Shown here piece by piece: positions 11,444 through 21,639 of a stretch of 64,000 nt of DNA. Below the pieces are notes generated by a model. The model did no database searches, had not been told where the DNA came from, and saw only the letters and a list, made by a program, of their open reading frames with translations. The position numbers and the translations under genes are program-made. How positions within the stretch are numbered: position 1 is the stretch's first letter; each line of letters starts with the position of its first letter. This DNA comes from Kappaphycus alvarezii (lineage: Eukaryota; Rhodophyta; Florideophyceae; Gigartinales; Solieriaceae): contig NADL03000008.1 in assembly GCA_002205965.3 (NCBI GenBank), positions 868,001 through 932,000 of the forward strand. The letters are read 5' to 3'.

Positions 11444-12530
11444 CCCCTTATCTATCTCGCCAATGAGGAGCTGCACACAGCTCGATATGCCTAGGCGGAA
11501 ATTAGTTGCTACGTACTGCATATTTGCCCTGATACTTACAGCTTCCGACTGTGTTGAAGGTATAGGTAAATCCGTCAGTTTCCCAGCACTGTTCAGCATG
11601 TACTGGCCAGCAGAGATGCGTAATATGCATGAAAAGTTAGAAGTAAACTTGTCTACAACATTTAAGAGCTTCTTCGGCTTTTTTTAGAACATGAAAGAGT
11701 GTTGTTCCTCTATCGCCAAAAATTCCTGGGAGCCAACGCCAAAAGAGTCATCTACCTGCAGTATTGAAATGTCTGAGATATTCTTTCTGCTTTGCCGACG
11801 ATATAAAATACAGCGGTCGGTGACACTTTGCTTCATGTGCAGGTTGTTTATGTGATGGTTACTGTAAGTGATTAGCTAGTGCAGTCCAGATTCTGGTTTC
11901 CCATATAATGGCTTCACTGCTAGTAAAACAAAATCTGAAGGTAGTCCCATTTCTGGTGGCGGTTAGAGATATATAGGGCGTTCCAGCGTACTCTTACTCT
12001 GAGTTTTAGCATGCGTGATATCTCTTGTGTAGATGTCGTTGCTTGGTTTCATTGCAGCCATACAAAGCGCTAGTATCTGTCCAAATGTGTATATGGTGGG
12101 AGACTTTGTACGAATCTTTCTAGCTCCTGTATCACCATAATTCTGCGCAATCAATCTTGATTTCAGAATATTTTGGCCGCTGTCATCCTTCTAAATTAAA
12201 TCGAGAAATATTGTTCCGTAGATTCGAGACTCTGTCGGAACGGTGCTCCGTTTAGCCACCATGAAACCATTTGCTTGTTTCAGCCCTTCTAGCTCCTTTA
12301 GTCTTGAAGATTTGAATTTCCTTGGATCTTCATATATCGCCAGCACATAATCTGATGACGCAGTAATCACGTATAAAGCTTCATCAGAACACCTGGAGTG
12401 TTATGGATGATGTTTAGGTCTGTCGTATTTGACTACGTTTGATCTGAATAGCTTGTGCCCACGAGGGATTTCGACAAGTATGGTTTCCCCATCCTTGGAG
12501 ACAAACGTGAATGGTTCCTCCCAAGTCTTT
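11444..12530 (-). pseudogene. Inserted copia: reverse transcriptase
   Basis: SRLIAQNYGDTGARKIRTKS and NDIYTRDITHAKTQSKSTLE (12154-11963) correspond to the conserved fingers and first palm Asp region of copia RT. KFKSSRLKELEGLKQANGF near 12330-12270 is the RT entry block. 11599-11375 carries the C-terminal connection with QYVATNFRLGISSCVQLL in place of a clear TRPD block. The catalytic YxDD motif is not legible. Many stops. Confidence 0.75.
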
Positions 12531-13600
12531 GACTTATTCCGATAGATTCGAACTGGGGCACAATACTGTAAGGTGTCTAATTAGGACTTTCCCCTCCATA
12601 TAGCCCGCGATATTTTGCTGCAAATAATAGCTTCCGTCTCGCCTGAACCCTAGATACCTCAACATATTGCCTGAGCTATGGAATTTGCTCGCTCTATCTG
12701 CTGTGGGGCGGGTATCTTCCTTGCGGACGAAGTATTGCGCCAAAAACGCACAAGGTCGGGCAAAGTCCCTCTTGTCCTACAATACAATTCACGCAGTGGA
12801 ATGCCATGCGTAATAGATCATCCAATGATTCATTTTTTAGTTCATTACTGAATTTCTCAAAGAATTCCTCAAAGGTGCGCGGTACCTTTCCACGTGGGAT
12901 ATGGAGGAGGGATTTTCCACTAGCTCTTGAAAAACTTCGATGCCGGCTGCTGTCGCTGATCCAATCAGCTCTTCTGATATAAGTTATGATCCTTGACCGA
13001 CTCTTAGGTAGTCTGGTGGTCCCAAGTAGACATGCGCCCAGCATCGTAGTAGGGCCTTCCAGACTGTTCTATATGAAATATCTTTAAGGAAAGCTGCTGA
13101 GGCGAAGTGAGTTGGCTCATCAACAACATGAAGTACCGGTCTTTGTCTGTTTCTCGTTCGTAGATACATTATGTACACAGCAACGCAACTGTTGAAGCGT
13201 CCTTCGTCTGTACCAGCCGTTAATTTAAAACTCTTTGGTTTCTGGTCTAGTTCAACACAGGTAGCACAACGTTCCGTGAGCCTCTTTATGAAATCTTCGC
13301 CATGGACGGAATATTCGTCTGGTCTTGCCCGTTTCAATAGTTTTCCAAGTGCTGTCACGCTTGGATGTCAAAATGACCGAATTAGTTTCATCAGTTCACT
13401 GAAAGTGTATAGAGCATGTTCCGAGAACCACCTGTATACTATAAAATCGCTTTCCAATTTTAGCTTTTGAACCTTACCTCTGAAGTGTAGAAAAACCTTC
13501 TGTACACTCAAGTCTATTCCAGTATCTTTCAGATCCTTGCGACTCATTATTGTACGGGTGTCCTTCTTCATAACGTCGAACTGTATATCGCACACCAAGC
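12531..13600 (-). pseudogene. Inserted copia: integrase with pre-integrase zinc region
   Basis: Frames 13598-13368, 13358-12984 and 13044-12694 link in order. ELMKLIRSF followed by GHPSV is the HHCC region. ERCATCVEL supplies the CxxC. FNSCVAVYIMYL replaces the first Asp block, VVDEPTHFASAAFLKDIS follows, and YLGPPDYLRVGQGS stands where the second catalytic Asp is expected (Gly after Val-Arg-Val suggests decay). The C-terminal part holds GHKLFRSNVVKYDR near 12420. It would insert element cDNA into DNA; here frameshifts make it inactive. Confidence 0.8.
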
Positions 13601-13719
13601 CGAACTCGGGAGAAGGTATGGAAATTAATGCAGATCATATTTTGTAGTGTTTGCTGCCCTTTCCATAAATGCATTTGTTATCTGTAGAGATCTCCGCTGG
13701 AAAACTGTACTCGCGACAA

Positions 13720-14040
13720 TACGGCTTATACTGTTAAACTCACAACACTCCGCATATTTGCTTCTGTGTCAATGATGACACCATTCAATTCTGATGGCCT
13801 TTCTTCTGTCTTCAATGCAGCGTCAATTTTTCAAGCTCAGCCTTGTGACCCATTAAATAACCGCTACTGTGCAGGAAAATTTTGTTTGATAGAGGTCCTT
13901 CTAAAGTCTCGTTGAGATTGTACACCTCTTCCGAAATCATCGCGAAGTCGTCGTCGTCGCCGGACCCCACTCCATGAATCGCTTGTATACTGCCTCCTTC
14001 TGCGATAAAAACGCCGACCACATCCTCGACGAGAACATAC
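13720..14040 (-). pseudogene. Inserted copia: protease with altered catalytic triad
   Basis: NGVIIDTEANMRSVVSL near 13780-13740 aligns with the copia aspartic protease, where the triad is Asp-Ser/Thr-Gly. Here Gly reads Glu (DTE). A stop follows within about five codons. The upstream 69-codon frame (14021-13812, acidic stretch GSGDDDD) probably is the gag-protease linker. Confidence 0.65.
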
Positions 14041-14041
14041 G

Positions 14042-14137
14042 CGCAGTCTTACTTAAGTTTCTGCAGATAACATACCGCAGTCTTACTTAAGTTTCTGCAG
14101 ATAACATACCGCAGTCTTACTTAAGTTTCTGCAGATC
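14042..14137. repeat. 34-bp tandem triplication
   Basis: Units starting CGCAGTCTTACTTAAG begin at 14042, 14076 and 14110, exactly 34 bases apart and apparently identical; the third is truncated after CTGCAGAT. It lies in the gag-protease junction of the inserted copia. 34 is not a multiple of three, so the array shifts the frame. Confidence 0.95.
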
Positions 14138-14159
14138 GCTATCCACTTCTATCTTGGAG

Positions 14160-15526
14160 TGGAACTTACACGCCTTGTGTGGTTCCCCACAAACCCAACA
14201 ACCTTTCACTTTCGGTAAGCGCTTCCGGGACCTGTTGAATATCTGCCATGCTTCCTCCCGTTGTGATCGTGTATGCGCCGTTCTGCCTGGCCGCTGTACC
14301 TCTGCCCAAGTGCGAAGTTAGATTCATCATCTTCCTTTCGAAAATAAGCAGCCGACTTAGGTTCGCTAGATAAAGAGGAAGCGATTCTCTGACTTGACTC
14401 GTGCGCAGTCCTTGGTAGCGGTATTTTCAATGCACGTTTAATATCCGGAATGTCCGCGGATGCCAGTAGTTGGTCGCCCAAGAATATTTCCTCAATGTAT
14501 CGTGGGTCCAATTGTCTTTCGATCCTGCTTAGTCTAGCAGACATGTCTCTGAATACCGACAATTGAGATTTATCGGGATTCATACGGCACCAAGCTGTGA
14601 ACCGGGTATCGTGCCATTCTCTTAAGAGTCTTGCCTTTCGCTCGTCAGAAGTAAACCAAGAAAGTGGTGCATTGATTGCATCTTCGTAAGTGGAGGTGTT
14701 TCCTATTACATGTGATCCGAAGTATGAAAGTGCGTCTCCATCTAACATCGTAGGTAGGCCTTTTAGCATTTATTCGGGAGATGGATCACAAATTTGTGCT
14801 ACTAGCTCATTCACCTCAACTACGCCAACAAGGTCTTCTTCCCATTTCCACTGTACTTTTGCCGGTTAACAAAAGCTTTCATTAATCCATGCAAACCTGC
14901 TGATTTACTGTTTGTATGGGTGCAATTCTCAGTGCGCTCTGCAGTCCCTGTTTTTCTAAAATGTGTGTTCAGCTTGCTCAGTCTACTATTCATTATCTTT
15001 GATCTCCCTCTAGTTTCTTTCCTGACAAAGTTGTCAGACATCTTCCTAACAGCTTCTAAGGCTTCAACTGCCATTTGTGCTGCTTCTAATGCGACATTTC
15101 TGTTTCTGCGTGTGCTGCTGTCCGTCATATTGGTCATAGCCTCCTGATTTGGTTTAGGGCATCTTTACATCATCCAAAATTCAATTAGAGCTTTCTTCCT
15201 AGAAAACCCCCGTTTGCATTTAATCTCGACCCTAAGTTCAACAAGAAGAGATCTGACTAAATTTGCATGGTCAGTGTTAAAATTTGCTAAACTTGCCCCG
15301 AGAAATCGGGGTTAGAACCGCTCCAAATAATTTCGAGATCCCTCTGCTGTTGCTTTTTGCACCAAGCATTCAAGTAGTCATCCAGTTGGGTTCCATATGC
15401 TTTCCATTCATCGTCAGCTCCGGTACTTTCAGTTGTTTTTGGGACAAAACATTCAACTTCCATGGGAATATGCGTCATTTTAGACAAGTTAGTATCCACC
15501 ATTTTCCTTTCTCTGGATTCAGTCAT
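14160..15526 (-). pseudogene. Inserted copia: gag with short zinc knuckle
   Basis: Frames 15137-14820 and 14769-14206 form a gag. The N-terminal part is helical and basic, then DGDALSYFGSHVIGNTSTYE and a long helical middle follow. The tail, in another frame at about 14203-14165, reads GCWVCGEPHKACKFH, a compressed CCHC knuckle (CX2CX3HX2C instead of CX2CX4HX4C). A stop before 14769 and a shift near 14206 break it. A further upstream frame (15526-15287, MTESRERKMVD) may be the gag start or leader. Confidence 0.7.
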
Positions 15527-15878
15527 GTATTTTTGTAGGCCTAGCTATAGCCCTGAAGTTATATAACTGTTGCACCACTCGTAGCAGAAAAATTAATTCT
15601 TGGTTCCAAGCGCGCGCTATTTCAGGGGAGTACTTCCCCGGGTTAGTCGCCAAGCTAGACTGTCCACGTTTCGTTATTTCAAGGAATTTGTTCTCGGAGA
15701 AATTGGCAGTCGGGTACTTGTACGAATCAACTTACTGGACGGGGTAGAGATCATACCCAGGTACCGAGAGAAAGAGCGTGGTTGCGTGTTGCAAAGTTGG
15801 TATTTGGTTTGGTGCTCTTTATTCAAATTGTAGCTTTCTCTGCTCCCGTAAAGCAGATTGAAGTTCTTTTATAGTTTA

Positions 15879-16046
15879 ATACCCAAATAGAATCACTGAA
15901 AGAATAGTGCACCCTCAGAGAGGATGAGGAGATGAATCAAATGATTTGATGCGGGGGCTAAATGAGAAGAGTGAGGCACCAAATTATTGCATCAAAGTGA
16001 ATCAAGGAGAGTTAATTTGATTATTATGGTGGCGGTTCACGAAACA
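15879..16046 (-). repeat. 5' LTR of inserted copia
   Basis: Partner of 10624-10789. Its right end GTTCACGAAACA parallels the ATTCACGACA end of the other copy. Bases 15527-15878 between it and gag show no feature beyond a possible leader. Confidence 0.7.
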
Positions 16047-17000
16047 GTTTGATAGAGTCGTCAGTGGCTAGACCTGCAATTCACCAAAGTGATGAGGTGT
16101 TTGTTTGGTATAAGAAGCATGGATCGAATACTACGGATTTCATACACAATGCTTTCGTGAAAACTGGCTCGTAAACTTCGAAGGAACGAGTAATGGATTC
16201 AACTAGGCTGTAATGTGGGATTTCAATCTTCAGTAGTTTTTTACATGTCAGTTTTGCTTCAGGAGGTGGTCTTTCAAATACATGACATTGGAGAGGTTTT
16301 GACTGAATTTAGGCTTCCTCTACATCTCTAGTCCATATCAAGAATTCAAATAGTGTAGCAGAGGTTGAAACAGTCACGCAAAAAACCATTTGCGTGAGCA
16401 TTGGGGAGTCGCTGGCAATTTTTTGTCAGTATTTTTCTTGATGTACCTGCAGAATCCACGGTGCTTTGAACCGTTGTAATTCTGGGCCAGGGTCCTTAAT
16501 TCATAAAACAAGTCGATTAACGATTAATTTTGCGTCTAATGGGAGTTTAGATACGTCAACTTCTTTCAAGCCACCTTTGGCTACGATCCCGTCATATTCT
16601 TTTTGTCTGCTTTCTATAAAGCGCGGTTCATCTTCATTGCGCACTATTTAGACTTGGTTTTCATATATTGGCTGCTTACCAGCTGTGTTAAGCAGATCTT
16701 TGATGGCTGAGCAGGTCTTTGATTGCCATGTTTGGACGTTGGTAGGGTTTAATATTGTGCTGTTGAAGAGGTGCTCATTTACCTTGCTGTCTAAAACAAC
16801 GGAGAGCCTTCCATCTCTGTAAAGGTATGTATATGGACCGTCCCATCCTTTCCTCTAGCGGTATATGAGCACTTTGTCGCCTTGATTGACGTGTGTGGTG
16901 GTTTCTTTTGGTTCAGCGGAATCTATTGCACGTTTGATGCGTAGTTTTGAGACGATTATGTCGTATTCGCGACGTGCTGTAGTCATCAAGTCCGTAAGAT
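16047..17000 (-). pseudogene. Outer copia: integrase C-terminus and RT up to the catalytic Asp pair
   Basis: On the - strand, about 16990-16800 reads ARREYDIIVSKLRIKRA, then QGDKVLIYR, stop, RKGWDGPYTYLYRDG, the typical copia integrase C-terminal fold. 16640-16047 reads NEDEPRFIESRQKEYDGIVA, DAKLIVNRLVL, IASDSPMLTQM and ends with GLATDDSIK, which is the RT catalytic x-Asp-Asp block. The RT stops at this point and resumes at 10623. Three in-frame stops are visible. Confidence 0.8.
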
Positions 17001-17905
17001 TCACAAATGTCTATGCAAACAATCACACCATCGCCACAGCGAGGAACCAGATACGGGGCTTTCCATTCCGCAAAGGCACTGGCGCCGTATTCCTCCTCGC
17101 CCATCCCACCACCGACACAGAAGTGTCGGCAGTACACTGTAAGACAATGGTACGTCGCTACCTTGGACTTTCTGTCTACGATAACTCGCTCCTTCCGACC
17201 TGTGATCATTGCAAACGACCCATGGACAGGCTAGGATATCACGCAGTGGACCTGTATCGTTCGTTATTCGGCCACAAGCACCGGCATGACTCGCTACGCA
17301 ACGTCATTGCCGGCCGTATTTCCCGTGCAGCCGGTCTGGACTGCCAGTTTGAGGTCCCGCTCCTGGTACCCGTCACCGAGCTAAGACCCGCTGACATCCT
17401 CTTCCAGCCACCGCCAGCTCCCGATGGAACTTCGAAGCGGTCTATCGCAGGTGACTCCACCGTTGTATAACCGTTCAAGGCCGACGCACGATCAAGAGCT
17501 ACCCTTGAAGTGGGAGGTGCTGCAGCAATTGCACAAAGCAACAAGGTCACTGACCTGGAACAAAAACTGTCGCGTCGACTCCCCAAGCCCTCCTATAACC
17601 CCAAACAAGCCCCCAATTTCGATTTCCAACCGCTGGCTTTCGATTCCCTGGGTTCTCCTTCCCCCGCTACTATCCGCTTCACAGATGACCTCTTCCCGCG
17701 CATCGCGGAAAAATTGCATACATCTGTTGGAGTCTTTAGACTGAGAATTTACCGACGCATTAGTTACACAGTCTGGTCGTCTCTGGCGAACGCTATCATG
17801 TCCCGCACACCTGTGCACGTGTCCGACGTGGACCACCCGGTTAGCGCTTAGCTAGCAACATAGTCGGTTCTTGCACTACACCTTCGATACTAATGCAGTA
17901 AAGTA
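17001..17905 (+). mobile_element. 5'-truncated non-LTR (LINE-like) 3' end
   Basis: A + strand fragment carrying the C-terminal region of a non-LTR polyprotein. CDHCKRPMDRLGYHAVD (about 17198-17250) resembles a CxxC...H zinc finger. GHKHRHDSLRNVIAG follows, then FEVPLLVPVTELRPADILF, and in a shifted frame an F-x-PLAFDSLGSPSP block and RIYRRISYTVWSSLANAIMS (about 17738-17800). The Glu...Asp layout resembles a PD-(D/E)XK-type nuclease, but that is inference. Its tail (17812-17905) recurs elsewhere. It lacks RT, as expected after 5' truncation during target-primed insertion. It sits inside the outer copia integrase. Confidence 0.7.
17812..17905 (+). repeat. Non-LTR 3' tail repeat, copy 1
   Basis: Matches 51138-51232 and, more loosely, 56547-56640. 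Shared words are CGACGTGGACCACCCGGTTA, TTAGCTAGCA, TAGTCGG and, with copy 3, TACTAATGCAGTAA. It follows the end of the non-LTR frame here, so it is probably that family's 3' end. Confidence 0.6.
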
Positions 17906-18470
17906 ATATTAGTTGTATATCTGTTGCTGACATTCGCCAATAAGTAGAAGAGGTTGCGAACCAAAAGCTAAAATACCCCGGTAAATCCTTCAGGACCGAT
18001 TGCGTGTGACAATTCCAAGTTCGCATAATCAATAATGAGTGAGAGAGGTGCGGCCGGGTGATGGACGATTAGTTTGTTCGCGATTCGTCGCAAGGGTCAT
18101 CTTGTCGTTTGGAAATTAATGACCAATGTGCTTCGACAGCTATGGCAGCTAATTAGCAGCGTAGCGAGCACCCCAGATATTTGAACTGGACGGACAAGAA
18201 TGCCTTAACCTTGTCTACATCTAATTTGTAGGGGACGCCAAGGTATGGAGTACCCCAGATAGTCATGAATGTTTCCCAAATTGTGTAGTAGTCCTGTTTT
18301 GCGAGGAAGGCAGCTCTGGAGAAATGAGTTTGACGACAAACGGCATGCAGGATGTGCTGGTTACGAATAAACATGACAACGATTGCCACGTCGAAGTTGA
18401 AGACACATTGTTCTGGTAAGACTGGTGCGGTAAAGGTTTGCCTGTTTACAGTATAGTTAGCAGCTCTTAC
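17906..18470 (-). pseudogene. Outer copia: integrase core
   Basis: 18389-18153 reads MFIRNQHILHAVCRQTHFSR and AAFLAKQDYYTIWETFMTIW, the region between the first and second catalytic Asp. KLDVDKVKAFLSVQFK contains the second Asp block. 18110-17960, in another frame, reads NKLIVHHPAAPLSLIIDYAN and LSHAIGPEGFTG, the helix after the catalytic Glu. The catalytic Glu itself sits in EAHWSLI in a third frame. At least three shifts. The domain continues at 17000, beyond the non-LTR insertion. Confidence 0.8.
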
Positions 18471-19830
18471 ATGCTTTGGTTATGTTCTCAAGATTTCCAG
18501 GTCGCTTCAGTCTCGACTTCAGGCAGAAATTGCGGGTGCACATCTGAGGTTGCGATGGATTTGGGCTTGCTCGGATGAAGAGGAAAGGTATTCCTGCGAT
18601 CCCTTACTCACGTAATTCAAATGACCAAATTGGTGCGTAAGGTGAACTTTGATGCCAATGGCCTGAAAATTTGCAGTCGGTAGTGCTGGTTCTTTGTCAG
18701 TTATGGTGTGGAGCTTTGTCTAGGTTGAGAGACCGAGTATCATAGGTAAAAAATTTCGGATAAGTGGTGGTAAGTAATCAAAGTAGCAGTGCCCAGGGAA
18801 GGGGACTCTGATAAGAATGCGACCGATGGTTTTCTGTTTGACTTTTTTCTTATCTTTTCCTCCAAACGTGATTGACGAGTTCATTGGACTGATCTTGAGG
18901 AACCTCTGTGAAAGGTGGTAGTTTCGGAGATGTGCGAACCATCGGTGCAGACCTGTTACGGATTGAGGTGCTCTTTTATCAATCTAGAATCCTTGGAAGA
19001 TTACGTTTGGGCCTGGTTTGAGTTTGGGGTACTTACTCGTCACGCAGGGGATGACTGGAGGTAAAGATGGTGGATTTTAGTAATATTATTCGTGCTGGAG
19101 GTTATTGATCTCTTACCCGGTCCTGTACGCAAGAGAAAGGCAGAGCTGTTCACGATTGTCAAGGTTTCTCCATTTTTTATGTCCCTGGGAGGTTTGGGTA
19201 AAATTTCATTCGTCAACCGAGCGATAGAACTCCAGGTTAGGTGTTTTTGTACCGGATTCCTGTGATTCGTTTGTTTCACCTTCATTATTATTGTCTTTGT
19301 ATTGTAATTGTGCATGTAAAGGTTCAGGACAGTTTCGGTAAAGATGGAACCATGAGTTGCAATAACTACATGGCATAACATTGCCACTAGAATTTGTAAG
19401 GTCTCGGGTAGGAACAAACGTTCCCTTCTTTGTTTGCATCCGTTTGGGATTCTGTCTGGGATGTGGTTAGTCCGTTGAAAGCGTTGGCGTCGCGTGGGAA
19501 TTTTTGTCGTGTTGTGATAGTCTGTTGTTGAGAAAGAAGATGAGCCACACATGATGCGTCAATTGAAGCACTTTGTACCTCGATCTTTGTATTGTAGCTC
19601 GATTGAGTTCATTGAATCTTCTTCCTAGTCATCTAAAAGATACACTTTGGTCTCTCCTAATTTCTCACTGGAGCCTTATGTAGTTTCTACTTGCTTGATA
19701 CATTGGTATAGTCGTGTGTGTAGATTGCTTGGATCACTATTAGTAGTAGATCGTTTCCTGTAAAAATGTCTCCAGTCGTTTCTGCAATGAACTTTTCCAG
19801 TTCCTCATCGTGAAACTCCGGTACAGTCAT
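18471..19830 (-). pseudogene. Outer copia: gag and protease/pre-integrase region
   Basis: The gag start MTVPEFHDEELEKFIAETTG is at about 19828. 19439-19206 contains CSYCNSWFHLYRNCPE, a canonical CX2CX4HX4C zinc knuckle. The region 19552-18500 then runs through stops; FGHLNYVSKGS and a CKSC-like CxxC near 18470 may be part of the pre-integrase zinc region. The protease catalytic triad is not legible. Confidence 0.65.
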
Positions 19831-20019
19831 GATAGTTGTCTATTACGTTACACACGATTGGACAAAAGAAACAGTCGGTAGATGTAGAATGTAAGTAAAC
19901 GTTAGTAGTTGATGGAGTCGCGCACGCAGTGCTGCCTGTAGACTTCAGTCAGATGAAATTGCCGCGTACGCAATATGCTAGCCTCTAGACAATCTCGACG
20001 CTCGCACGTCTGAGCTTTA

Positions 20020-20134
20020 TGAAATGTAAAAACGGATAATCCAGAAAGAGGCAGATTACAGTACTGGCGAGGGTGTTGTGATGTTAAGCGATTGGGTGCA
20101 GCGGCAGTATCTTTGAAACAACTACATTATAGCA
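20020..20134 (-). repeat. 5' LTR of the outer copia element
   Basis: Partner of 9561-9681, starting TGAAATGTAAAAACGG and ending ATTATAGCA. It lies about 190 bases beyond the gag start, the right place for a copia 5' LTR with a short leader. Confidence 0.65.
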
Positions 20135-21189
20135 TTACAATTTGCAGAGGATGCATGCGTGAATAACTGCGACAGTGCATTTGGAATCCAGAAAAGTGCA
20201 GTGAAGCAGTAAGCAAGTATAGATGTAGCTGCATCGGTGCTGCATGACATTAAGGGAAATTAGCTATTGTAATTTATTGTTAATAAAAAAAGCATAGGTT
20301 TACTGCTGTATGATTCGGCACGGCAAAAGTGCAGTGGTGTACAGTACAGTATTTTCACGCACCTAGCCAACGTAGGGGTTAGTTTAATGAGTGGGGATAC
20401 TTTAAGTTTAATGTAGCCATAATTTACAACAATAATTACAGTCATCCAATTACATAGTAGAGGAATTTCTATCGTGAAAAACCAATTTAGTAATACAATT
20501 AACAATGCCATGATTTATAAGTATGATTTTTAAGAGCCTTTAGAAGAAAATTTTTTTGTAAAATGGTACTGTACTAAACTGTACAGTCAAAGTCTACATC
20601 ATAATAATTAACCGGCACAGTACCAGTACATTAGTTGACTGTAAGCTTTTTATGAGTTATAATAAATAAATTCATAACCAAATATACATAGGAGAGACCT
20701 TCCGCACCTACATTTCAGAATTAATTATGACCAAATTGGCCATTATCATTATAGACTGTATGAAAACAGTGAAATCCCTACTTTTCATGTGAAGTACGGA
20801 GCTTAAATCTTGCCCGTTAGTGACGACCTGTGAGAATATATTTCGCGAAAACTGAACACTCGAATCCCCTTCAACCCCGTAAATCATCACCCGTCAAGCA
20901 CGCACCATATCACAAACCAACCTCCCTTTCTTCCCACAGCCAACAACAGATACCCTTGCTACGTTAAAAAATTATGCCTTTCACCCTCCATAGATCTATC
21001 ATTCGAAGCCCGCCATGAGAGCTCAACAAAAACAGATTCCATCTGGTGCCACAGTTCTCGAAAACAGTGAGCAAAAAACCAAAGCGTACGACTTCTGTCC
21101 TCTTCAAGTTGCTTTTACCTACCCTATCGCCGCTGTGACGATCTCTGCTTCCCCCTCTCCGTCATTGGCGGACTAAGTTCAAATAGCTG
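20135..21189. other. AT-rich, no gene recognised
   Basis: Contains a GTAC palindrome near 20337-20352 and another around 20566-20590 (TGGTACTGTACTAAACTGTACAG). Open frames are short and AT-driven. Confidence 0.5.
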
Positions 21190-21622
21190 AAATGACTACG
21201 AAGAAGGATAGGAAGGGCAGACATTCAATGTTTTCTCCGACCGAAGCTATTACCATAATCCGACAAGTAGCAGCTTCTAAAGCCCATATTGCTGTTGCTG
21301 AGTTGGCAAGACGCTCAAAGTCCTCCACCCTATCCAACTTACATTAATTGCGACGTATGGAAACGTCAGCAAGAATTTCGACGAGGCTGCAGAGCGCGTA
21401 CCTTACTGCAGAAAAGGTGACTGGATAATGCAAAAGGACAGGTATAAGGGATTACAAGCGGCCTTCAACAAGTCTGATAAGATAAATAAGCTTCGACATG
21501 GCGTGGGTGGAGAGCTAGGGGAGATGTATGAGCTGCTGATGATGTGTCGTAAGGAGAGAGATGACGCTGATGCGAAGAAGTTTGCAGAGAAAATGTTTGC
21601 GAAAGAATTGGATGGTGAATAG
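21190..21622 (+). pseudogene. Myb/SANT-like DNA-binding protein relic
   Basis: About 21190-21290 reads MTTKKDRKGRHSMFSPTEAI; a shifted frame at about 21305-21622 reads GKTLKVLHPIQ, DWIMQKDRYKGLQAAFNKSD and HGVGGELGEMYELLMM, then ends in a charged helix (AKKFAEKMFAKELDGE). The W-x-I-x-x-DRY...GVGGE pattern resembles Myb/SANT-like proteins that accompany protist and algal DNA transposons. One frameshift separates the N-terminal piece. No transposase partner was recognised on the right. Confidence 0.45.
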
Positions 21623-21639
21623 AATGATTCGTTGAAGCG

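Larger units (their letters stand above)
10624..16046 (-). mobile_element. Inserted copia element, near full length
   Basis: A second Ty1/copia element on the - strand, bounded by direct repeats 10624-10789 and 15879-16046 (about 166 bases, + strand ends TG...CA on the left copy). A pyrimidine tract at 10796-10814 reads as a polypurine tract on the - strand next to the 3' LTR. From high to low coordinates: gag 15137-14160, protease near 13760, pre-integrase and integrase 13600-12530, RT about 12300-11700, RNase H 11443-10903. All copia domains are present but disrupted. Its LTRs differ at several per cent of sites, so it is not recent. The flanking bases 10619-10623 and 16047-16051 do not match, so the target duplication is lost or the ends are slightly different. 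Confidence 0.8.
9561..20134 (-). mobile_element. Old copia element split by two later insertions
   Basis: I read 9561-20134 as one Ty1/copia element on the - strand. End repeats at 9561-9681 and 20020-20134 are similar and direct. From high to low coordinates: gag with zinc knuckle, protease/pre-integrase, integrase core (to about 17910), a non-LTR insertion (about 17000-17905), integrase C-terminus (17000-16650), RT to its catalytic Asp-Asp (16640-16047), copia insertion (10624-16046), then RT C-terminus and RNase H (10623-9719). Each domain resumes where the other side stops, which is the main argument. All parts carry stops. Exact target duplications are not resolved. Confidence 0.75.

Noticed and set aside
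10617..16029. TTATGG (10617-10622 and 16024-16029) as target duplication of the inner copia
   Set aside because: The alternative LTR ends with TG...CA and an adjacent polypurine tract place the boundary at 10624 and 16046, which puts the right TTATGG inside the LTR.
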